A stretch of 37,224 nt of DNA from positions 1 through 37,224 of the forward strand of contig JAUIBH010000031.1 of NCBI GenBank assembly GCA_030427985.1. The letters run 5' to 3'. Shown piece by piece: positions 23,701 to 32,597 of this stretch. Each line of letters begins with the position of its first letter. Positions within the stretch are counted from its first letter, which is position 1. This DNA is from Bacteroidia bacterium. GTDB taxonomy: Bacteria; Bacteroidota; Bacteroidia; Flavobacteriales; Flavobacteriaceae. The notes under the pieces are model-generated. The model was not told the DNA's origin. It saw only the letters and a program-made list of their open reading frames with translations, and made no database searches. The translations under genes were made by a program, and so were the position numbers.

Positions 23701-26347
23701 GTATTTCTATCGCAATTGGTGGCGAAGACCATCTTCAAATGATGCGGAAAGTTCCAAAATCCTTATTTTTTCTGCAGACAAAGAAAAATATAAGCTCGGT
23801 GAAGAGGCTATCGTCACCTTCCCTTCAGACCGAGGGGGTCGAGCTCTCATCAGTATAGAAAATGGTACTGAAGTGTTGTCACAACAATGGATAGAGACCT
23901 CAGCCAAAGAAACCAAGGCCACCATTCCCATTACGGCACCGATGGCACCAAATGCCTACATCAATATTTCATTATTGCAGCCACACGGACAAGTGTCCAA
24001 TGATTTGCCCATTCGTTTGTACGGTGTAGTTCCACTTTTGGTGGAAAATCCCGCCACGTTCTTGGAGCCGCAACTTTCCATGCCAGAGGTTCTAGAACCT
24101 GAAAAATCATTTAAGGTGACGGTTTCCGAAGCCAATAAAAAACCCATGACCTATTCTTTGGCCGTGGTGGATGAAGGGCTGCTGGATTTGACCCGATTCC
24201 AAACCCCAGATATCCACAGTTCCTTTTATGCGAGACAGGCATTGGGTGTAAAAACCTTTGATATTTTTGATGACGTCATGGGCGCTTACTCCATTAGTGT
24301 GGATAACATTTATGCGATTGGTGGTGGCGGTATTGGAGCCGGTGCCAAAAACAGAAAAGCGCAGCGGTTTAAACCGGTGGTCACCTATTTGGGGCCATTT
24401 ACGCTAAAACCGGGTGAAAAAGCTTCGCATACCATAAACATGCCCAATTATGTAGGTTCAGTTCGAACCATGGTGGTAGCCGGAAATTTGAACAGTGCCT
24501 ACGGCAATACCGAAAAGACCACTCCCGTCCGCAAACCATTAATGGTGTTGACCTCAATTCCAAGGAAATTGTCTCCGGGTGAAACCGTGACCATTCCTGT
24601 AACCGTTTTTGCCATGGAGCCCAAAGTGAAAAACGTGAAGGTTTCCATCAATGCCGGTAGGGCTTTGGAACCCATTGGTGAAACATCTAAAAACATTACG
24701 TTCAATGCCGTTGGCGAGCAGATTGTGAATTTTGACTTTAAGGTCAATCCCGCAACAGCATTTCAAACCATAAAAGTGACGGCTTCAGGAGCCGGTGAAA
24801 GTGCCAGTAGTGAAACCGAAATAGATGTGGAAAATCCGAATCCGATTACCACACGAAGTGAACTGTATACCATTGACGCCAACGGTTCGCAGACCATATC
24901 GTTTGAATCTTTTGGCACTTCGGGAACCAATGAGGCTTTCATCGAATTTTCTACCCTTCCGCCAATGGATTTTTCAAAACGGATGGATTATTTGCTCCGT
25001 TATCCCCATGGCTGTGTGGAACAGACCACTTCAGCAGCATTTCCGCAGTTGTTTTTGGGAGATGTGCTCGATATCACTTTTGAACGGAAAAAGAAAATCG
25101 AGGAGAATGTGAAAGCCGCCATCCGTAGACTGGGCGATTTTCAAACCCCAAGTGGCGGGTTAAGTTATTGGCCCGGCTATGGCAATGCCGATGATTGGGG
25201 AACCTCCTATGCCGGCCACTTTATGCTGGAAGCCAAACAGCAAGGCTACCAATTGCCATTAACTTTCTTGAGCAACTGGCTCCGATACCAGAAAAATGTT
25301 GCCCGTCAGTGGAGTAATGCCGCCACCAGTTACAACAATGATATTGCCCAAGCCTATCGCTTGTACACCTTGGCCCTAGCCCAACAACCCGAGTTGGCGG
25401 CCATGAACCGACTTCGGGAATCCAAAAATTTGAGCAATGAGGCAAAATTGCGATTGGCAGCAGCCTATGCCTTGGTCGGTAAGAAAGAAGTGGCCCAAGC
25501 CATTGCGCAAAAAGCCAACATTAACTTTACGCCCAACAATTACGATTACAGAACTTATGGTTCCGTATTCCGAAACAGGGCTATGGCACTGGAAACCATG
25601 GTTATTCTTGAGGATTCCAAACAAAGGGAACTTGCCGTCTCCTTGGCGAAAAACCTTTCCTCCCAGAGTTGGTACAGCACCCAAGAAACTGCTTTTGCCC
25701 TCTTAGCCATGGCTAAAATGGTGCAGAAAAATGGGGGCAAGTCCATCGAGTTGACCTTCACCAACAATGGTAAAGAAGTTTCGGTAAAAACCGATAGGGC
25801 CATTGCGCAGCGAAGCCTAACTATTACATCTTTTAAAGAAGAAATTCGGGTAAACAACAAGCAAGGCAATACCATTTACGCCACCTTGACGCAGACCGGA
25901 AAATTACCTGTGGGCGAAGAATTGGCCCAGCAACAAAACCTGAACCTATCAGTCGCGTATTTGGATGCCATTGGAAATTCCATCAATGTAAATGAATTAC
26001 GACAGGGCACCGAACTGCAAGCGCAGATTACGGTCTTTAACAGCTCCAACGATTATGTGGATAATTTGGCCTTGACCCACATTGTTCCCAGTGGATGGGA
26101 GATTGTGGACACTTCCTATGCGGATGGTGACAATCCCAATGCCACTAAAGCAGATTATGTGGATACCCGGGATGATCGCACCCATCTCTATTTTGATCTT
26201 GGAGCCAGAAAATCCAAGACCTTTACCATCAAGTTGAATGCTTCGTTCTTGGGCGATTATTATTTGCCCGGTGCACAGGTTGAAGCCATGTACAATAACA
26301 ACTACCAAGCACGGAACAAAGGAAATTGGATTAAAGTGGTGCAATGA
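20789..26347 (+). CDS. bacterial alpha-2-macroglobulin lipoprotein
   Basis: An 1852-aa protein. The signal peptide ends in FTVSC (C19), so it is anchored as a lipoprotein. The N-terminal half has Ig-like macroglobulin domains (for example GFIYTERGVHRPGDVAHLTF, the MG3/4-like signature). The A2M core contains YSLAVVDEGLLDLTRFQTP. The thioester motif is intact: C1409-V-E-Q1412 in YPHGCVEQTTSAAFP, inside the alpha-barrel thioester domain (about 1370-1670). The protein should trap proteases that reach the periplasm. It is longer than E. coli YfhM (about 1650 aa). The next gene, pbpC, starts 15 bp later, the same pairing as yfhM-pbpC. Confidence 0.97.
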   Translation: MSRLFRISIAFLLIFTVSCKKKTGEDDTDNLFKFKDYISYHTHGNQSISAPIKIVLAQQLTQYELNQELPEEYLKISPSIEGTLMIENGRELTFQPSEYLKPDTEYVVTLSLNKLMEDIDSDFKKYTFSFKTISPNFKINLGNLQSYSREWQYLTGTLDASDILEASKINGVLSVQQGDKKVPVKWDNISDNAQYYSFKIDSISRKTEDGELSISWTGDALGIDNKGSEKYKIPGLNKFVIVDAKTSSAPNAVLTLNFSEPLKQDQNLNGLVTIENAESLRYEIDGNVLKVYPSNRILGEVRVNAFEGIKSEYGFTLSKTFSELVSFEQLKPNVRLISKGTILPNAASTPIYFETVNLSAVEVRVIQVYENNMLQYLQNNNLGNEYLSDLRPVGRRVAYKVIPLSETGEENLSYWKAHALDLSELIKIHPGSLYRVEFSFKKEHTTYNCGDSEAIEETSIDYATQNSSDEALEERYWDNEIYYWRDYDYNWQERDNPCHSAYYNDTRIAHTNLLGSDLGLIAKKGNNRSYHFAATNLLTTKPEAGTNIKLYNYQQQLLGEVTTDASGFAIYDGEKNVAFAVAQKGNNFAYAKLMDGNALSFSKFDISGEELQSGLQGFIYTERGVHRPGDVAHLTFVLDDSANPLPQGHPVTLKVTDARGKLVQRNVLTEGTLPVSNGLYAKKEEKFYYFPVPTQANSPTGTWNAKIIVGGAQFNKSLKVATVKPNRLKVDFSFNDDVLTTNSNNRGKATVHWLHGAPARNLKIDINATLKQTATAFPKFKDYVFQDPVRSFNETELQWISSKLDANGVLNINEKINVNGNAPGMLQATFTTKVFEGGGDFSIDVFSKNLAPFTHFVGLKSPEAKQYGSFLTDENTSFDVVSVDAQGNPSGNRKLKVQIFKIEWRWWWNRGYDNLSRYENATVHRPFKEMNITTGANGKASFNINVPDDDGGRFLIRVIDEVSGHATGRTAYFYRNWWRRPSSNDAESSKILIFSADKEKYKLGEEAIVTFPSDRGGRALISIENGTEVLSQQWIETSAKETKATIPITAPMAPNAYINISLLQPHGQVSNDLPIRLYGVVPLLVENPATFLEPQLSMPEVLEPEKSFKVTVSEANKKPMTYSLAVVDEGLLDLTRFQTPDIHSSFYARQALGVKTFDIFDDVMGAYSISVDNIYAIGGGGIGAGAKNRKAQRFKPVVTYLGPFTLKPGEKASHTINMPNYVGSVRTMVVAGNLNSAYGNTEKTTPVRKPLMVLTSIPRKLSPGETVTIPVTVFAMEPKVKNVKVSINAGRALEPIGETSKNITFNAVGEQIVNFDFKVNPATAFQTIKVTASGAGESASSETEIDVENPNPITTRSELYTIDANGSQTISFESFGTSGTNEAFIEFSTLPPMDFSKRMDYLLRYPHGCVEQTTSAAFPQLFLGDVLDITFERKKKIEENVKAAIRRLGDFQTPSGGLSYWPGYGNADDWGTSYAGHFMLEAKQQGYQLPLTFLSNWLRYQKNVARQWSNAATSYNNDIAQAYRLYTLALAQQPELAAMNRLRESKNLSNEAKLRLAAAYALVGKKEVAQAIAQKANINFTPNNYDYRTYGSVFRNRAMALETMVILEDSKQRELAVSLAKNLSSQSWYSTQETAFALLAMAKMVQKNGGKSIELTFTNNGKEVSVKTDRAIAQRSLTITSFKEEIRVNNKQGNTIYATLTQTGKLPVGEELAQQQNLNLSVAYLDAIGNSINVNELRQGTELQAQITVFNSSNDYVDNLALTHIVPSGWEIVDTSYADGDNPNATKADYVDTRDDRTHLYFDLGARKSKTFTIKLNASFLGDYYLPGAQVEAMYNNNYQARNKGNWIKVVQ

Positions 26348-26362
26348 TGTGATAGAATTTGA

Positions 26363-28735
26363 ATGAAGGATTTTTGGTCGCCAGTAAAAAAGAAAGCAGT
26401 TCAGCACAAAATCAAGCTGGGTGTGTTGGGCATCCTTTTGATTTTGTGGTTGTTCTGCCTACCCAAAAATCTGTTTGATGACCCCACCTCAACGGTAGTC
26501 AATGCCGCTGACGGCAGTTTGATTGGGGCTCGGATTGCCGATGATGGTCAATGGCGGTTTCCGCAATTGGATTCCATCCCACATCGATTTGAGCAATGCA
26601 TTTTGTTGTTCGAAGACGAGTATTTTTACAAGCATCCTGGTTTCAATCCCATTTCCATCATCAAGGCCATTGGTCATAATCTCACCAAAGAAACCCGAAG
26701 GGGTGGAAGTACCATCACTCAACAAGTCATTCGGTTGAGTCGAAAGAACAAAAGTCGCACCTATTGGGAAAAATGTATTGAGATTTTTATGGCAACCCGA
26801 TTGGAATTACGCCATTCCAAAAAAGAAATTCTAAACCTCTATGCGTCCCATGCCCCATATGGTGGAAATGTAGTGGGATTGGAAACTGCTGCTTGGCGTT
26901 ATTTTGGGATTCCGGCCCATGAACTGAGTTGGGGGCAATCTGCAGCCTTGGCCGTTTTGCCCAATGCCCCTGCATTGATTTTCCCAGGACGGAATGAACA
27001 AGAATTCTTGGAAAAACGAAACCGTCTTTTAGAAAAGTTAAGGGACAAAGGCACCATCGACCAAACCACATATGAATTGGCGGTGGCTGAACCACTACCT
27101 CAAAAACCCTTTCCATTACCCGATATTGCTCCCCATCTCACCGAGCGCATTCGAATTGAACATCTGGGAGAGCGTGTCACCACTTCCATCCAAAGGCCAT
27201 TGCAACAACAACTCAACCTATTGGCAGAACGCCATTATCAGCAGTTGAAAAGCAACGAAATTCACAACTTGGCCATTTTGGTCTTGGATGTGGAATCACG
27301 AAAAGTGTTGGGGTACGTGGGGAATTCCCCTTCGGGGAAAGCGCATGGCAATTATGTGGATATCATCACCAAGAATCGGAGTACGGGAAGCACATTGAAG
27401 CCTTTTTTATTTGCCTCTCTGTTGGATGAAGGCCAAGTATTGCCCCATAGCTTGGTGGAAGATGTCCCCACCGTCATTAATGGGTACAACCCTCAAAATT
27501 TTGACAGAAAACATGTGGGTGCCGTGCCTGTGAGCAGGGCACTCTCTCGCTCACTGAATGTCCCTGCAGTGCGGTTGTTACGGGAATATGGACTTCAAAA
27601 ATTCTATAACAAACTCCATAAAATGAATTTGGAGTCTTTGGACAAACCTTCCTCCTATTATGGTCTCTCCCTCATTCTCGGAGGGGCGGAAAGTTCCCTT
27701 TGGGAAGTCACCCATACCTATGCTTCCTTGGCATCGACTTTGAACCATTTTGTGAGCAACAGCAGCACGTATTATCCAAATGAATTTTTGACACCCACGT
27801 ATTTAGCCAACCAAACCCTAGATTTTGGTGAGCAACAGTTTGACCCCACCGTTTTGGGAGCTGGGGCCATTTACACCACGTTTCAAGCTATGTATGAGGT
27901 AAACCGCCCTGAAGGTGATGAGAATTGGCACTTTTTTGATTCTTCCCAGCCCATTGCGTGGAAAACAGGGACCAGTTTCGGCTTTAAAGATGCTTGGGCC
28001 GTGGGGGTCACCCCAAAATATGCCATTGGCGTCTGGGCCGGAAATGCGGATGGTGAAGGAAGACCCGGACTAACGGGAATCACTGCAGCGGCACCTCTCC
28101 TTTTTGATGTCTTGGATGCATTGCCCCATAGTGGTTGGTTCCAAGAGCCGTTTGATGATTTGGTGGAAGTGGAGGTTTGTGCTGAAAGTGGCTATCGTGC
28201 TTCCGTATATTGTGATGAAACCAAAAAAGAACTCGTCCCGACCCACGGTACCCGAAGCGGGCCTTGCCCTTATCACCAGCAACTATTTTTGGATGCTTCG
28301 GAGCAGTTTCAGGTGAATTCTGATTGCTATCCCTTGGAAAATATGGTAGCCAAAAACTGGTTTGTGCTACCTCCAGTATTGGAATACTATTATGCATCTT
28401 CCAATCCCAATTACAAACCCTTGCCGCCCTATTTACAAGGTTGTTCCTCGTTGGAAAACAAGCGTATGGAATTTATTTATCCTAAGAAAAATGAAGTGGT
28501 ACTCCTTCCCAAGGATTTGGGTAAAACCACTTCAGATGTCATCCTAAAATTGGCACATCAACAATCTGACGCCGTGTTGTATTGGTATTTGGATGAAACC
28601 TATGTGGGCAAGACCGAAAATTTCCATGAGCTTGTCTTACCCATCGATGCTGGAGAATATATGCTGACGGCCGTTGACAATCAGGGGAATCGGATTCAAC
28701 AGGTAGTGGAAGTTCGTTCTGCTTCGGGGGAATAA
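26363..28735 (+). CDS. pbpC: penicillin-binding protein 1C
   Basis: A 790-aa bifunctional peptidoglycan synthase. A membrane anchor (residues about 18-34) is followed by a GT51 glycosyltransferase domain with E84-D-E-Y-F-Y-K-H-P-G and RRGGSTITQQ. The transpeptidase domain has S343-T-L-K346 (in RSTGSTLKPF), SRSLNVP and K534-T-G. The C-terminal BiPBP_C domain (about 695-785) identifies the 1C subclass. All catalytic residues are visible, so it looks active. It is paired with the alpha-2-macroglobulin, which is thought to guard the periplasm while PBP1C repairs the wall. No clear terminator follows; a weak ATTGTTCT / AGAACAAT inverted pair lies at 28735-28800. Confidence 0.98.
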   Translation: MKDFWSPVKKKAVQHKIKLGVLGILLILWLFCLPKNLFDDPTSTVVNAADGSLIGARIADDGQWRFPQLDSIPHRFEQCILLFEDEYFYKHPGFNPISIIKAIGHNLTKETRRGGSTITQQVIRLSRKNKSRTYWEKCIEIFMATRLELRHSKKEILNLYASHAPYGGNVVGLETAAWRYFGIPAHELSWGQSAALAVLPNAPALIFPGRNEQEFLEKRNRLLEKLRDKGTIDQTTYELAVAEPLPQKPFPLPDIAPHLTERIRIEHLGERVTTSIQRPLQQQLNLLAERHYQQLKSNEIHNLAILVLDVESRKVLGYVGNSPSGKAHGNYVDIITKNRSTGSTLKPFLFASLLDEGQVLPHSLVEDVPTVINGYNPQNFDRKHVGAVPVSRALSRSLNVPAVRLLREYGLQKFYNKLHKMNLESLDKPSSYYGLSLILGGAESSLWEVTHTYASLASTLNHFVSNSSTYYPNEFLTPTYLANQTLDFGEQQFDPTVLGAGAIYTTFQAMYEVNRPEGDENWHFFDSSQPIAWKTGTSFGFKDAWAVGVTPKYAIGVWAGNADGEGRPGLTGITAAAPLLFDVLDALPHSGWFQEPFDDLVEVEVCAESGYRASVYCDETKKELVPTHGTRSGPCPYHQQLFLDASEQFQVNSDCYPLENMVAKNWFVLPPVLEYYYASSNPNYKPLPPYLQGCSSLENKRMEFIYPKKNEVVLLPKDLGKTTSDVILKLAHQQSDAVLYWYLDETYVGKTENFHELVLPIDAGEYMLTAVDNQGNRIQQVVEVRSASGE

Positions 28736-28842
28736 TTGTTCTGCTGACAAACAACACATTTGTTTTATTGACACAAATGCCAATGCTAAAAAAGAACAAT
28801 CAGTTTAAATTAAATCAACCTGTTGTTCCTTTTGATCAAATT

Positions 28843-28958
28843 TGTCATTTCGAGTGGATTTCACGACAGCAATAGTGAAATTTGTATCGAGAAAAAGAAT
28901 TTTATCAAAAAAGGTTCTCGATACGATTTTTCGTCACTCAAAATCACTCGAACTGACA
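28843..28958. repeat. palindromic repeat unit H (second type, 116 bp)
   Basis: The outer ends TGTCATTTCGAG and CTCGAACTGACA are an imperfect inverted pair. The inner pair GTATCGAGAA (28884-28893) / TTCTCGATAC (28915-28924) is perfect and identical to that of unit G. The left terminus TGTCATTTCGA is identical to that of the array repeats around the GIY-YIG gene. It fills most of the gap between pbpC and the HNH gene. Confidence 0.85.
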
Positions 28959-29011
28959 CCTGAAACCAAGTTTTAGGTTCAAAACGCACAATTAGTTAAA
29001 TTACCTTTGAC

Positions 29012-29019
29012 TAGCTTTG
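29012..29019 (+). promoter_or_regulatory. candidate -7 box for the HNH gene (leaderless arrangement)
   Basis: TAGCTTTG, an exact TAnnTTTG match, ends four bases before the ATG at 29024, so the message would be leaderless or nearly so. No clear -33 element is visible. Confidence 0.4.
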
Positions 29020-29023
29020 TGTT

Positions 29024-29788
29024 ATGACAAGAAACAATTGGTCAAAAGAAGAAACTATTGTTGCATTTAATGTATATTGTAAAGTACCTTTTAAAAGCAG
29101 CAGCAAAACCAATCCAACCATCATCAAATACGCAAATATTATTGGTAGGTCTCCCTCAGCGTTAAATATGAAAGTTGGAAACTTTGGAAGACTCGACCCA
29201 GAATTAAAGAAACAAGGAATTACAGGTTTGGTGAATGGCAGCAAACTTGAAGAAGATGTTTGGAATGAATTTAATGGAGATTGGGAAAAACTTGCTTTTG
29301 AAAGTGAAGAATTGATTGCAAAATTTCAAAATAAAACCATTGAGGAAAATGAAGAATTAAATTCAGATGATTTACCAGAGGGAAAAGAGCGAAGAACAAT
29401 GATAAAAACCAGAGTTAACCAAAACTTCTTCAGGAGCACAATACTTTCATCTTACAATTTAAAATGCTGCATTACTGGGCTCTCAATTCCTGATTTTTTG
29501 GTTGCAAGTCATATTAAGCCTTGGGCAAAGGACAAAGAAAACAGAATCAATCCACATAATGGACTTTGCTTAAATTCAATTCACGATAAAGCATTTGATA
29601 AAGGATTTATTGCAATTACACCTGATTATAAAATTACTCTTTCAAATCTTTTTGAGAACTATTCAAATGATCCAGCAATAAATGAATTTTTCAAAAAACA
29701 CAAAAACCAAAAAATTAGTTTACCCGATAGGTTTTTACCATCACAAGAGTTTTTAGAATATCATTATGAGAATATTTTCATCAAATAA
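29024..29788 (+). CDS. HNH endonuclease, putative restriction-type
   Basis: A 254-aa protein. The N-terminal domain (residues about 4-75) opens with NNWSKEETIVAFNVYCKVPF and contains IIGRSPSALNMKVGNFGRLD, a pattern I know from stand-alone HNH proteins annotated as putative restriction enzymes. The C-terminal HNH_2-type domain (about 130-220) has CCITGLSIPDFLVASHIKPW, then NPHNGLCLNSIHDKAFDKG with the catalytic His/Asn set. No methyltransferase or regulator is adjacent. The gene is much A+T-richer than pbpC and der on either side. Together with the repeat just upstream, this points to insertion of foreign DNA. A modification-dependent restriction role is possible but unproven. Confidence 0.85.
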   Translation: MTRNNWSKEETIVAFNVYCKVPFKSSSKTNPTIIKYANIIGRSPSALNMKVGNFGRLDPELKKQGITGLVNGSKLEEDVWNEFNGDWEKLAFESEELIAKFQNKTIEENEELNSDDLPEGKERRTMIKTRVNQNFFRSTILSSYNLKCCITGLSIPDFLVASHIKPWAKDKENRINPHNGLCLNSIHDKAFDKGFIAITPDYKITLSNLFENYSNDPAINEFFKKHKNQKISLPDRFLPSQEFLEYHYENIFIK

Positions 29789-29830
29789 TCAGAGCTAGTA
29801 GTAGAAGTTAGGTCCGCTCCGGGCGAGTGA

Positions 29831-31132
29831 TTACTTCTTCCGCATAAAAATAGTAATGGGCACCCCGGTAAAATCAAAATTTTCCCGGAGCTTGTTCTCC
29901 AAAAAGCGTTTGTATGGGTCCCGAACGTATTGCGGTAAGTTGCAGAAAAAGGCAAACTGCGGATAAGGGGTCGGCAGTTGGGTGCAAAACTTAATCTTAA
30001 CATATTTCCCTTTGTAGGCCGGAGGTGGGGTATGCTCAATAATGGGTAGCATGATATCGTTCAGTTTTCGGGTGACGATTTTCTTTGAACGGTTTTTGTA
30101 GACATCCACTGCGGTTTCAATGGCCTTGAAAATCCGTTGTTTGTTCAATACCGAAATAAAAAGAATGGGTACATCCTCAAAAGGGGAAATGGCTTCTTTA
30201 ATCTTAGCGGTGTATTCTTTTACGGAATTTGTTTCCTTCTCCACCAAATCCCATTTGTTAACCAGAATTACAATGCCTTTGTTGTTACGCTGAGCCAACC
30301 AAAAGATATTCTCCACCTGTCCGTCGAAACCTCGGGTGGCATCCAGCATCAAAATACAGACATCGCAATGCTCAATGGCCCGCACGGAACGCATTACGGA
30401 ATAAAATTCCAAATCTTCCTTCACTTTGGATTTCCTTCGAATACCTGCGGTATCCACCAAATTGAACTCAAATCCAAATTGATTGTATTTGGTATCGATG
30501 CTATCTCGAGTCGTTCCCGCAATATCGGTAACGATGTATCGGTCTTTCCCAATCAAAGCATTGATAAAGGATGATTTTCCAGCGTTGGGTCGTCCCACTA
30601 CCGCAAAGCGAGGCAACTCGCTATCTTCCTCTGGTTTTTCAGGTAGCACCTTGACCAAGGCATCCAAAAGGTCCCCAGTTCCACTACCATTGATACTGGA
30701 CAATGTGAAGTATTCGCCCAGCCCCAAAGCATAAAATTCAACCGCATCTGCCATTCGTTGGGCGTTGTCCACCTTATTCACGGCCAAAAAAACGGGTTTA
30801 TCCACCTTTCGCAACAGTTTGGCCACATCTTCATCCATTCCGGTCACGCCAGACTCCACATCCACCATAAAAATAATGGCATCCGCCTCATCAATGGCCA
30901 GCTCCACTTGTTTATCGATTTCTTTTTCAAAAACATCATCGCTCCCCAAGACATAACCGCCCGTATCGATCAAAGAAAATTCCTTGCCGTTCCAGTCGCT
31001 TTTTCCATAGTGACGGTCACGGGTAACACCACTTACGGCGTCCACGATGGCCTCTCGGCGCTGAATCAATCGATTAAAAAATGTAGACTTTCCTACGTTG
31101 GGTCTCCCCACAATGGCCACAATAGCTCCCAT
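29831..31132 (-). CDS. der: ribosome biogenesis GTPase Der (EngA)
   Basis: A 433-aa protein with two tandem GTPase domains, each with its own P-loop: GRPNVGKST at residues 8-16 and GRPNAGKSS near 180. Each has a DTGGY/DTAGI switch and an NKVD/NKWD specificity motif. A C-terminal KH-like domain follows ([20 protein letters not shown]) and ends in [10 protein letters not shown]. It acts in 50S ribosomal subunit assembly. It is convergent with the HNH gene (42 bp apart) and divergent from the unknown gene at 31209. Confidence 0.98.
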   Translation of the reverse strand: MGAIVAIVGRPNVGKSTFFNRLIQRREAIVDAVSGVTRDRHYGKSDWNGKEFSLIDTGGYVLGSDDVFEKEIDKQVELAIDEADAIIFMVDVESGVTGMDEDVAKLLRKVDKPVFLAVNKVDNAQRMADAVEFYALGLGEYFTLSSINGSGTGDLLDALVKVLPEKPEEDSELPRFAVVGRPNAGKSSFINALIGKDRYIVTDIAGTTRDSIDTKYNQFGFEFNLVDTAGIRRKSKVKEDLEFYSVMRSVRAIEHCDVCILMLDATRGFDGQVENIFWLAQRNNKGIVILVNKWDLVEKETNSVKEYTAKIKEAISPFEDVPILFISVLNKQRIFKAIETAVDVYKNRSKKIVTRKLNDIMLPIIEHTPPPAYKGKYVKIKFCTQLPTPYPQFAFFCNLPQYVRDPYKRFLENKLRENFDFTGVPITIFMRKK

Positions 31133-31148
31133 CTGCCTTAATTTTTGG

Positions 31149-31156
31149 CAAAAGTA
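31149..31156 (-). promoter_or_regulatory. candidate -7 box for der
   Basis: On the minus strand TACTTTTG, an exact TAnnTTTG match, lies 16 nt upstream of the der ATG in the 76-bp divergent region. The -33 element is not obvious. Confidence 0.4.
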
Positions 31157-31208
31157 CCATTTATTATGAAGAAAAAATGATACCTTTTTTCATCTATTTC
31201 AATATGTT

Positions 31209-31712
31209 ATGAGCGATTTCACCAACGAAATTGTATTGCGGCCCCGATTTCAGGTCGCCTTAAAAACCGATATAGACGAATTAAAAGCCATTTTTGACCA
31301 AACGGAAGAAGAGTCTTTTGTGGTCAAACGGTTGGATGAGCACATCTATATTAAGTTCCGAAACTCTGAAATTACGTTTTGGTCACCCCAACTGCATTTG
31401 GAACTTACTTCGTTTGAAGAAGGTGTGAGTAAGATTCACGGAGTGTTTGGTCCCAATCCAACGCTTTGGACCTTTTTTATGTTCCTGCATTTTGGGGTGG
31501 GCACCCTTTTTATCATCTTGGGTATTTTTGCCTATTCCAACTACTCTTTAGGGCACGACATTACATTTTGGCTGGTGGGCATGTTTTTTTTGGTGGTGAT
31601 TTGGTTCGCACTCTACGCTTTTGGTCGCATGGGAAGGGCCAAGGGAAAACCCCAAATGGAGCAGCTAAAAACGTTTATCCGTAAAAAAATTTCAGGATTT
31701 CAACGGGGGTAA
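31209..31712 (+). CDS. hypothetical two-TM protein between der and era
   Basis: A 167-aa protein. A soluble N-terminal domain (residues 1-85, with FRNSEITFWSPQLHLELTSF) is followed by two membrane helices (about 90-109 and 119-138) and a basic cytoplasmic tail ending in KKISGFQRG. I recognise it only as a conserved hypothetical type from Flavobacteria. It is on the opposite strand to both GTPase genes, 76 bp from the der start and 3 bp from the era stop, so the neighbourhood says nothing firm about its role. Confidence 0.75.
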   Translation: MSDFTNEIVLRPRFQVALKTDIDELKAIFDQTEEESFVVKRLDEHIYIKFRNSEITFWSPQLHLELTSFEEGVSKIHGVFGPNPTLWTFFMFLHFGVGTLFIILGIFAYSNYSLGHDITFWLVGMFFLVVIWFALYAFGRMGRAKGKPQMEQLKTFIRKKISGFQRG

Positions 31713-31715
31713 CAT

Positions 31716-32597
31716 TTAACCGTTGTACCCAAATCGTCGAAGTTGTTGGGAATTGCTCCGCCAGTTTTTGTTGACCTTTACGTAGAGCTCGATGTGGACC
31801 TGTTTATCAAAGAATTTCTCTAAATCCTTTCGGGCCTCTACTCCTACTCTTTTTAACGCACTGCCTTTATGGCCTATGATGATTCCTTTTTGGGTATCGC
31901 GTTCCACCATGATCACGGACCGAATTCGAATAATGTCGTCATCTTCCAAAAACTCTTCGGTCTCCACCTCAACGGAATATGGAATTTCCTTTTTGTAGTG
32001 CAGCAATATTTTCTCGCGGATGGTCTCATTGACAAAAAAGCGTTCGGGTTTATCTGTCAATTGGTCTTTGGGGTAATAAGGAGGTGCTTCGGGTAACAAT
32101 TCCAAAATACGGTTGAACACCTCTTTCACATTGAAATTTTCCAAAGCTGATATGGGATGGATTTCCGCTTTTGGCAACAAAGCTTGCCAGTGTTGCATTT
32201 GTGTTTCCAAAGTTTCTTGGTCCGAAGTATCTATCTTATTCAGCAACAGCAGAACGGGAATCTTGCTGTTCTGCAATTTTTTGAAAAAAGCTTCGTCCTT
32301 CAACGCCTTTTCACCAATCTCCACCATGTAAAGCAGTACATCGGCATCCTCAAAAGCGGATTTCACAAAATCCATCATAGAGGTTTGAAGCTCGTAAGCG
32401 GGTTTTATGATTCCAGGGGTATCGGAAAGTATGACTTGGAAGTCATCCCCATTGACAATCCCCAAAATACGATGACGGGTCGTCTGCGCCTTGGATGTGA
32501 TAATGGACAGTTTTTCACCCACAAAGGCGTTCATCAAGGTGGACTTGCCCACGTTGGGATTTCCTATAATATTTACAAAACCTGCTTTATGCGCCAC
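31716..32597 (-). CDS. era: GTPase Era
   Basis: A 293-aa protein. The GTPase domain has GNPNVGKST (P-loop), the TTRHRILGI switch, SDTPGI and LLNKID. A C-terminal KH domain follows (SALKRVGVEARKDLEKFFDK and the VNKNWRSNSQQLRRFGY end). It binds the 3' end of 16S rRNA during 30S maturation. The start is a GTG lying within the last 11 bp of the upstream symporter gene, so translation is probably coupled to it. Confidence 0.98.
   Translation of the reverse strand: MAHKAGFVNIIGNPNVGKSTLMNAFVGEKLSIITSKAQTTRHRILGIVNGDDFQVILSDTPGIIKPAYELQTSMMDFVKSAFEDADVLLYMVEIGEKALKDEAFFKKLQNSKIPVLLLLNKIDTSDQETLETQMQHWQALLPKAEIHPISALENFNVKEVFNRILELLPEAPPYYPKDQLTDKPERFFVNETIREKILLHYKKEIPYSVEVETEEFLEDDDIIRIRSVIMVERDTQKGIIIGHKGSALKRVGVEARKDLEKFFDKQVHIELYVKVNKNWRSNSQQLRRFGYNG

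Noticed and set aside
28735..28800. Terminator after pbpC from the ATTGTTCT / AGAACAAT pair
   Set aside because: The arms are about 50 bases apart, A+T-rich, and not followed by a T run.
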